From: Nematostella vectensis | Lineage: Eukaryota; Cnidaria; Anthozoa; Actiniaria; Edwardsiidae | Reading direction: 5' to 3' | DNA length: 64,000 bases | NCBI RefSeq assembly: GCF_932526225.1 | Contig: NC_064034.1 | Span: 20,396,927-20,460,926, forward strand | Part shown: piece after piece, positions 57,331 to 64,000 of the stretch | Numbering within the stretch: the first letter of the stretch is position 1 | Layout: the number at the start of each line of letters is the position of its first letter | Translations under genes and position numbers: made by a program | The notes under the pieces: generated by a model | What the model saw: only the letters and a program-made list of their open reading frames with translations | Told to the model about the DNA's origin: nothing | The model's database searches: none

Positions 57331-57915
57331 TTATGGGCTGGCACATTGCCTTAGCAGAGCAGAGGTGATTTTTGATTATCAATTAGCTGGCGGTACCATT
57401 CCCCATCCCAAGAAGTCGATCCAGAAATGGTATTCCTGAGGGTTCCACAGGATGTCCAGGACGAGGTAATTTGGGCCCATGAGACATCCTTCAAGAACTT
57501 AAAGCTTTCCTAATCCTTAAATCTCCCAATTTGTTGAGCTAGAGTAGCACAATTGACCTTTGTGTTGAATTGTGGTTTGGACACGATGGCCGACATGTTG
57601 GAATCACAGTGTATAACACATTTACCACTTATGGGTGACTGTCAAGAAAAGCATAATAAAAAAGAGCTGAAAAGGTCGCAGTAAAAAGCTGTCTTCTCAC
57701 ATTTCCATTAAGAGTCAATAAAGCTTTTTTTCTTAATAACCGGACAAAAAATATCGTGAACCAAAAAAGCAACATACAAACGATTAATAATATGCACTGC
57801 TACAATGGTCATGAGTACATTTTGCTTAACACTTTCAGTCCCAGGTTCTGTTGGCCCAGTTAAAGTGAAGCAAACAGTTCCACACGCCCAAATTAAAAGT
57901 TCTTGAAGCCATAAC
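57331..57915. other. No gene seen
   Basis: Contains possible upstream LINE remnants (minus strand, WAQITSSWTSCGTL) but no continuous frame. Confidence 0.4.
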
Positions 57916-58173
57916 CTATACGCTATAACCGAGTTCGGAGTAGTTATTTAGGTGATTCTTCAGTCCGATGAATGGAATAAACGCCGGTTCTTCGATTTCA
58001 GTGGTGGTTCTAGACCAAACCAGGTCTTCAGGTCGCAAACTACGGACATTTTCATTGATAGAAAAATCTCCACGGCCATTGTTGTTCTCCGATTCTAAAT
58101 TTTCGTCTTCGAAGCCGTGAAGTTCTTCTGGATCACTTTCAAAATCACCAAAAACATCGCTTACCAAATCCAT
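57916..58173 (-). pseudogene. Acidic frame, possible piggyBac N-terminus
   Basis: Reads MDLVSDVFGDFESDPEELHG, FEDENLESENNNGRG, then LVWSRTTTEIEEPAFIPF. An acidic start followed by W and then a PF motif resembles piggyBac N-termini. No matching core follows directly on this strand. It could equally be the first exon of an unknown gene. Confidence 0.3.
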
Positions 58174-59629
58174 GATTTGAAAGGCAGGCTCAATGAACGA
58201 GAAAGGCTCTGTGACGCGCGAATAATTTTAAACTTCGGAGGTAAATTTAATAGTGAACACTTGGTCGTATCGTCTTTGAACAGCCTTTCACGGGAACCAT
58301 ATTAAGCAAGAGTAGACTTTTATACTGATATGCATTATATGTCGTTTGGTTGAAAAAAAAAACATAGTATGTTGGGCTTCTGAATAAGAGCCATTTTCTC
58401 GTAAAATTTGTATTGGCAAGAAACTTCAGTTAGTGATTTCCGCAAAACGGTGCGGTTCTGAAATGCCTTTCATTGGATTCTGGTAGATAACGTTTGTTGC
58501 TTCAAAATGATACTTTCAGCGTAAAAATCGACCGAGAAAACACCCCTATGTCAGAAGAAGAAAAACACAAAAGTCATGTAAACTAACTGTGAAGCTTGAT
58601 TAGCACTTTTTGACGTTTTTCATAAGTGCAAACCACTCTCCACACTCCCTTGGGATTTGGCAGTCAACCATGCGAAGACCGCGCTAAATTTAAAACGTGA
58701 AATATCATTCTTAGGTTTTTGTCAGGATAAACTTGGATCCAACAATATACCGTCTATATTTCCTCGCCGTGACCCAAGAACCAACAAAATTGTGTGGCCA
58801 GTGGACATCTCCCATCTACTAAAGTCCGAAACTCCACGGCTAGAGTCAAATTGTGAAAATCACATGCCAATTAAGCTTGAAAATGTATCAACCGAGAAAT
58901 ATGGCGAACGCGACACTATCATGGGCATGCCTGTGAACAAGAGGAAAACCAAGGATTGACTGCAAAAAAGAGATAGATCGTTTACTAGAGAAAATACGAC
59001 GGATGGAGGAGCAAAGGGAAGTTGAGAGATTTGGTGTCGGCCAATTTATGGCTTCTTATCGTGATATGCGATTTTAAACTGGACTACCTGATTATCAGAC
59101 CTTTCTTGCTCTTTTTTTTAATTTTCTCCAACCAAGACCAGGGTTCTCTTTAAAATTATAATGGATATATAAATGCTTCCAAAGATCCTTCATGTGTTGT
59201 TTTCCGTGGCAGACCGCGAAGTTTAAATCTGATTGAGTTTTTTTTTAACTTTAGCACGCTTGCTTGTAGGTTTGCTTGAGAAGGATTTGGCTGATCGGTT
59301 TAATGTTTCGCAGCAAGAGGTGTCCGAAATGGTAGTGTTATTCACAATGTTACAGCTTTATTTCTATTGAACATAGCCAAACCAAATTTCACATGAGTTA
59401 TCGTACACAATTCGTGGTTGTATTTGTAAGAAACTAGGGTAAGAAAGGCTAACGTAAACGCTTTGCGAACGGACTGAACTTCGCCGTCAATTTTTGGGTC
59501 GAAATTCTAAATGTATATCTAACTTTTTTCCTCTTCCACATATTTTTTTTAACTTTCATAGAGGCTTTATCACCACATACTGAACTGATTCTGTCTCAAA
59601 TAAGTGCAAAACATGTTTATTTTTTATGT

Positions 59630-59905
59630 GCTACTACATTATTGCGTGTTAATACATTGGGTCGTTCTTGGTAAAAAAAATCTAGAGCAATCGCATTAAT
59701 ATTGACGGTTTTTGCGAAGTTTAAAATTGATAACGCCCTTTGTTTATGATTTATAACATTATTGCGTGTTAATACAGATACAATTTTTAAATGTGTGCAC
59801 TCCATTTATTGGGTCGTCCTTGGTAAAAAATCTAGAGCAATCGCATAAATATTGACGGTTCTGTGCGAAGTTTGAAATTGATAACGCCTCTGTTTATGAT
59901 CGGTT
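59630..59905. repeat. Tandem duplication inside the ISL2EU-like relic
   Basis: ATTATTGCGTGTTAATACA, GGGTCGTTCTTGGTAAAAAA, TCTAGAGCAATCGCAT and TTGACGGTT...GCGAAGTTTAAAATTG occur at about 59638-59745. They recur with few changes at about 59758-59902; the second copy has about 35 extra bases. Confidence 0.85.
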
Positions 59906-60104
59906 GATAGACGCGCGAGCGACCTTAATCTGGGGTTTGAAGCATTATGATAGTGACTTGATCTAGAGAGTTCTTAACTCAATGTATCAACACGTTGTTG
60001 GTTGATAGCTGGCTCCCCCTTGAGTATTGAAGTATATGAGCAGCTTACTTCTGTTGGAAGTTTTCTTTTCCTACCACCTGTTTGTCTCTATGTAGTAAGT
60101 GTTT

Positions 60105-60380
60105 TTAGAATACAATATCCTGCAGTGGTTGGCGCTTCATAAGCTCCTTTTCGGGGTCTTGCTCTGCCTTTATTATCGCTCCAGTCGTCTTGCTCATTAG
60201 AATCGAGTAAGTATAGATATTTTTTCTTTTCGAAATGCCCACCGACTGTCTCATGGCCGGGCGTGTATGTCCCTCAACAAGTTGTTCAGGCAACAAATTC
60301 AGGCGCATCGGCTTACAAGAAATTTCAAACTTTTTAGTTTTGCTAAAAGAATATTCCTCCGTAAAAATGCCGTTTGTCAT
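60105..60380 (-). other. Unassigned 91-aa frame
   Basis: MTNGIFTEEYSFSKTKKFEI ... MRLNLLPEQLVEGHTRPAMR, with mixed composition that looks coding but no recognisable domain. It sits in the gap between transposase fragments on the opposite strand and may be part of the same decayed element or of another. Confidence 0.25.
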
Positions 60381-61540
60381 TAGTCTTTTGGAAGAAGCTT
60401 AGAAAAAGTTTTTTTATTTATTAAGCTGATAGCTTATATTAATAATTTTACAGATACAGTATTCCAAAGTCCTCAAAGTTGAAGCTAAAAAAAGCTTTTA
60501 AATAATGTTGATATTTAGATTGTCTTGTGTTCTTTACCTCCAGATCCTGCCGCTCAGGTCTTCGATGTACTCTGTAAACCTATCTAGTCCAAGCAGGAGA
60601 TTGTGTGGGTTATCTGGACCCTCGGACAGACTGAATACTACTGTGTTCTTAGTTGAGTTTGGATTCTCCAAGTTCTCTAAGTTGAGTTTGGATTCTCAAA
60701 GGTCATCTTAAAAGAATTTACTCCTTTGTCTCCTCCAAATCCAGATCTCAGTTGCTGGGATCAAACCATTATTGCCAAGTAAGTCGACCATTCCTTTAAA
60801 TATAAGAACATTACAGAAAATACTGTTAATCCTGTGATTCTGTTGATTCTTAGTTGCATTTGATTCCCGGCACAGTAGAATGACACAAAAGAGAGAGATG
60901 TGAGAGTTTCAGAGAATTTAAGCAAGGGTTGAAGTACTAAAGTATCTTCTGTTTTTGTTTTAAGATATTTAATATGCAGTTACCGTTTTAAATTTCAGCC
61001 CATTTCTGTTGTTGGACATCCATTTGTGCCGCTAATTGACTCCCTATAGACCTCAACCGCCTTTGTACGTCTACAAACCCGTCCGGCCACTTGCTTCGTT
61101 GCTCCCCTTTCTTGGCTTGTTAATGACTGCAACGGCTTTATGGGGAAATCCTTTATTTACTTTTTGAACAGTTTTATTTATAAAAAAATTTCCTTAGAGA
61201 AGGACACCCCCTATAATAAGTATCTAGTAGGAAGAAGCCCTCACTCTGCAGTCATTTACGTGTCCCGTGACAAGCACATTACAAGCCAGAGCACTGACTT
61301 GATAAAGGGCTTAAAACTAGGGGAGCAGGTCATGGTCGACAGAGGGTTTTCTATTCAGAGCATTCTTATTCCAAAGAAAGTTGATCTTGTTATCCCATTC
61401 TAGACCATCATAATGATCTTGTCATCCCATTCTAGGTCTATCACATTCTAGACACTGAGTTCAAGCTGTCAATGACCCATTTAGCTGACCAGATTTTTAC
61501 AGTATGTGCATACCTTGTAAACTTTCAGAGCTCATTTTTT

Positions 61541-61750
61541 TCAGCAAGCATATTTTGTTGGAACTGTCCATAGGAAAAATCTATCAGACCTCAAAACCTC
61601 TCCATTTCTTTCTTTGCATAGTCCAGGTTTTAATTGTTTCAATGCTCCGAAACTCCGAGGTTCACACTTGGCACCCTTTGTAGCGGACCATTTGCACTTA
61701 ATCTCAGTGCATGTGTTATCTTTTGGAAGCTCACTTAGTCCTTCAGACAA
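61541..61750 (-). pseudogene. Possible second-gene remnant of the ISL2EU-like element
   Basis: Reads LSELPKDNTCTEIKCKWSAT, KGAKCEPRSFGALKQLKP. A C-T-x-x-x-C-x-W pattern of this kind occurs in the SWIM/YqaJ-nuclease proteins that accompany ISL2EU-type transposases. Its orientation, convergent with the transposase relic, fits that two-gene layout. The piece is short, so the identification is tentative. Confidence 0.35.
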
Positions 61751-61829
61751 TTACCGTAGTCTAAGCAAGTCAGCTGTATAATATTGCCAACAGCCACACC
61801 CGCCACAATTGAAAATAAAACTGCTATGG

Positions 61830-62919
61830 TATCTTAGTCGTTTGTAGGGATTCTAGCTCTGACTAAAAAGTCTTTGAGTGATTTCTCCCTTCTGTAAGAG
61901 ACTATAGGTTGATTGAAGATGCTATCCGTAAAAGGCTGATCCGTAATAAGGTGCCTCATTAGAATCTTTTTAAGATTCGGTATAGCAGGGTTGAATCTTG
62001 TGACAAAAGGTAAGATTCGTTTATTAGATGCCTTTTTGCTTCAAAGCGCATTTTGCCTGTCTGTGAACTTAACACTCGCCAGTATCGAGAAAGGTGATGG
62101 TTTCCTGTGACAACTCGTGCGTGAATTTAATAGTCGGGTGGAAACTATTCGCAAAGTTTAAGAAACTCGCGATTTTATCCCCCGGTATAGTTCACACTGC
62201 AAAGATGTCGTCAATAAACCTCTTTCAGACTAGCGGTTTGCAGGGACTAAGGCGTAGGAGTTCTTCTTCATATAAATGACAGAGAAAGATACGGCCATTT
62301 ACGTACCCATCGCGATGCCGTGCGTTTGTAGGTAGTGCTTGTCATTGAACTTGAAAGAGTTTTCTTTCAGTATAAGCCCCATAAGTTCCCTCAGAGATAC
62401 TGTGGGGACGGGTAGTGCGGGGTTATTGTGTTGTTCGTATTGTTGACAGACTACTTCGATACTTTCATCTTGGGGGATGTTGGTATAGAGAGCACAAACA
62501 TCGAACGATGTTAAAAACAGTGGGAGTACTGGAGTACTTGAGTACTGGATTACTTGAGTTTGAATTCGGCGGTTATGCAAATTAGTGTTGCTTGATGGTT
62601 CATAGCTCGATCTTTCATCATCTTGCATATGCTCTCTAATAGCGACATCAAGAAAGATTGTGATATCGGTTGGAGGGTCATGACCAGGTATCGAGAGGGA
62701 ATAAGACCCGTGCTTGGTAGACTTCTGTATTCCAACGCGTGAGGTCTTTAGTTGAAGCCGGTAGGGTTTCGGAACCAGTTGGAGCAGACAAATTTCACCA
62801 CCAGCCTTAGGTAGTGCCTTAGTTGCAATCGTAGGAAAAACGAGAGACGACAAGAGTAGGTAAAACACGTAGATATACGGAAGCAGATATTTCGTGGCCG
62901 CCATTGCTGCCGCCTGCAC
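61830..62919 (-). pseudogene. Penelope-like reverse-transcriptase pseudogene
   Basis: On minus, LTSFDVCALYTNIPQDESIE is RT motif A. LRELMGLILKENSFKFNDKH then YLQTHGIAMGT is motif B, where the following Lys codon has become TAA. The next frame gives MAVSFSVIYMK and, after a shift, WKRFIDDIFAV (motif C, about 62193-62225). Further down come NFANSFHPTIKFTHELSQET and FNPAIPNLKKILMRHLITD, IVSYRREKSLKDFLVRARIP. Order and motifs are those of Penelope-like elements. It is inactive because of the stop and shifts, and no GIY-YIG part is seen. Confidence 0.88.
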
Positions 62920-63109
62920 AGGTCAATTTCAAATTATTAACAATCCTTCTGTAATGTACATGGCAAAGAGTCCCTTTTAGTGGCGGACCATTTGACCTGG
63001 GGGGGGGGAGGGTTGATGATTTTGAGAAAATATCCTGCAAGCTACATTTCAACGAAAAAAATTGCTTGCAAAGCAAATAAGCAAATTTGTGTTTTGTATT
63101 TCTTCTCAC

Positions 63110-63946
63110 CTTCGTCATTTTGCGCTGCCTTACCAGAAGCAGATGCGTCCGTTGGTGCTGGAGCCGGGAGATTTTTTTTAATAGCCCAATAGGTAATTGG
63201 CTTTTTACGTTTTCTTCACGTTTGATCATGTCCGCCACGAGTAGACCGACATCTTCGGTAAATTGTTCTATTTGCGGCTTTTCCACTGAAATAGCAAACA
63301 ATGACCGAAATAAAAACAGTAAATAATCAACCTGTTTGTACCTGATGCAATTCAAGTAAGTGAACTGTCATTTTTTGGAGATCAAAGCTCATGCAAATGT
63401 GCCATTGAACTCATTGAGCTTGATTAGTTTATTTTCCTTTTTTTCTTATTTTAATGTCTGTTTGCGATCATATTCAATGTTCAGCAAAACTGTGTTCTCT
63501 ATCTCATCAGCATATAAGCTGCCGTTGAAATGTTATCCCATAGGCAAAAAGCCCGCGCATTTATATGGTGACCAATCGTAATTTACTTGGGTAAATAAGC
63601 TCCAGTTGTTAGGATACTATTGAACAATAGTTTTACTCCACTCGTTGATTACAAGGGTTACACTAGTTTTTCCCTGAGCACTCTTGAATATGTATTGTCT
63701 TATAGGTTGTGTGTACAATGTACATATGTCTGGCTTAAAATGAAGCAGCTCATTTAAAGCTGTAAAAAAAAGTCCCGTGCCAAGAGTGATCCATAGATAA
63801 GCTTCGCTCTTACCATTCTTTGCTGTCTTTTTTATCACTCCAACATAGATCTGTTTCTCTCCTTTAGCCATTTTCCAGCTAACATCGGCTTCCTCCCCAG
63901 CTTTGAATGTCCCGACAGTCTTGTCGGCGTAAAAATAGACACGCAT
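63110..63946 (-). CDS. First two exons of an unrecognised gene
   Basis: Exon 1 (63814-63946) begins at ATG 63946 with an in-frame stop just upstream: MRVYFYADKTVGTFKAGEEA, DVSWKMAKGEKQIYVGVIKK, TAKN, ending at a GTAAGA donor in phase 1. Exon 2 starts at 63285 after TTTCAG: VEKPQIEQFTEDVGLLVADM, IKREENVKSQLPIGLLKKIS. Two donors are possible, GTAAGG (exon end 63134) and GTGAGA (exon end 63110), both phase 0. An A-run at about 63175-63182 matters: one base more or less would read NLPAPAPTDASASGKAAQND, which also looks coding. No domain recognised and later exons were not found. It may be a host gene or an element-encoded protein. Confidence 0.5.
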
Positions 63947-64000
63947 AAACAACTCGCTTCAATAACTTGCTTTCAAAATCAGATATTTTATTATGATCCA

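Larger units (their letters stand above)
58657..61403 (+). pseudogene. ISL2EU-like (Harbinger-type) transposase pseudogene
   Basis: A plus-strand series of fragments in the expected order. DKLGSNNIPSIFPRRDP (58727 on) follows an acceptor TTTTTGTCAG and may be the end of a THAP-like domain. KKEIDRLLEKIRRMEEQ is a coiled coil near 58970; FGVGQFMASYRDMRF and then TGLPDYQTFLALF follow. LSFFLTLARLLVGLLEKDLA and DRFNVSQQEVSEM (59240-59330) form the helix-turn-helix that precedes DDE_4 transposases. Near 61140-61403 come YNKYLVGRSPHSAVIYVS, then LKLGEQVMVDRGFSIQSI, with the core Asp of VDRGF. Stops and insertions separate the parts, and the middle of the core is missing. Confidence 0.7.

Overview
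This is a gene-sparse, repeat-rich animal nuclear segment. Genes are split by short GT-AG introns, the most secure gene encodes the replication protein ORC1, two calcyphosine-type EF-hand genes sit nearby, and much of the rest is DNA transposons, their short derivatives and Penelope-like or LINE remnants. The mixture (Penelope-like relics with GIY-YIG tails, hammerhead ribozymes, piggyBac, hAT and Harbinger-type relics) suggests a cnidarian, perhaps an anthozoan, but no single feature proves this. Gene models were built by hand from reading frames and splice sites; they are strongest where exon lengths and phases add up exactly.

Left part (1-10 kb): two large minisatellites (57-bp and 36-bp units) and three small minus-strand genes or gene fragments of unknown function. 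The 142-aa gene at 5502-6153 has perfectly matching intron phases. Middle (11-37 kb): two paralogous calcyphosine-like genes with the same six-exon structure (11180-15477 and 24089-27274), then the 14-exon ORC1 gene (28349-37030; 918 codons plus stop). All three are on the minus strand. Their introns and spacers hold short inverted-repeat elements, many with identifiable target duplications, and a hAT relic with an exact 8-bp duplication (19066-21407).

From 37 to 43.6 kb lie a 374-bp inverted-repeat element, an inverted pair of hammerhead ribozymes, and piggyBac remnants. From 43.6 to 54.9 kb there is a three-level nest: a piggyBac pseudogene carries a hAT element in its 3' end (43607-53468, 5-bp duplication), and the hAT carries another element (48044-52575) bounded by 21-bp inverted repeats. 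That innermost element has two intact genes transcribed towards each other: a 230-aa chromodomain protein and an intronless 809-aa protein. The 809-aa protein has acidic, CxxC, HxxxxH and E residues spaced as in the RAG1 catalytic core and its zinc site. This is the most interesting object in the window: a possible RAG1/Transib-like transposon with a chromatin-reader partner gene, laid out like the RAG1-RAG2 pair of ProtoRAG but with a chromodomain instead of a PHD protein.

Right end (55-64 kb): a LINE reverse-transcriptase fragment, a decayed ISL2EU-like (Harbinger-type) transposase with a possible convergent second-gene remnant, a Penelope-like reverse-transcriptase pseudogene, and the first two exons of an unrecognised gene.
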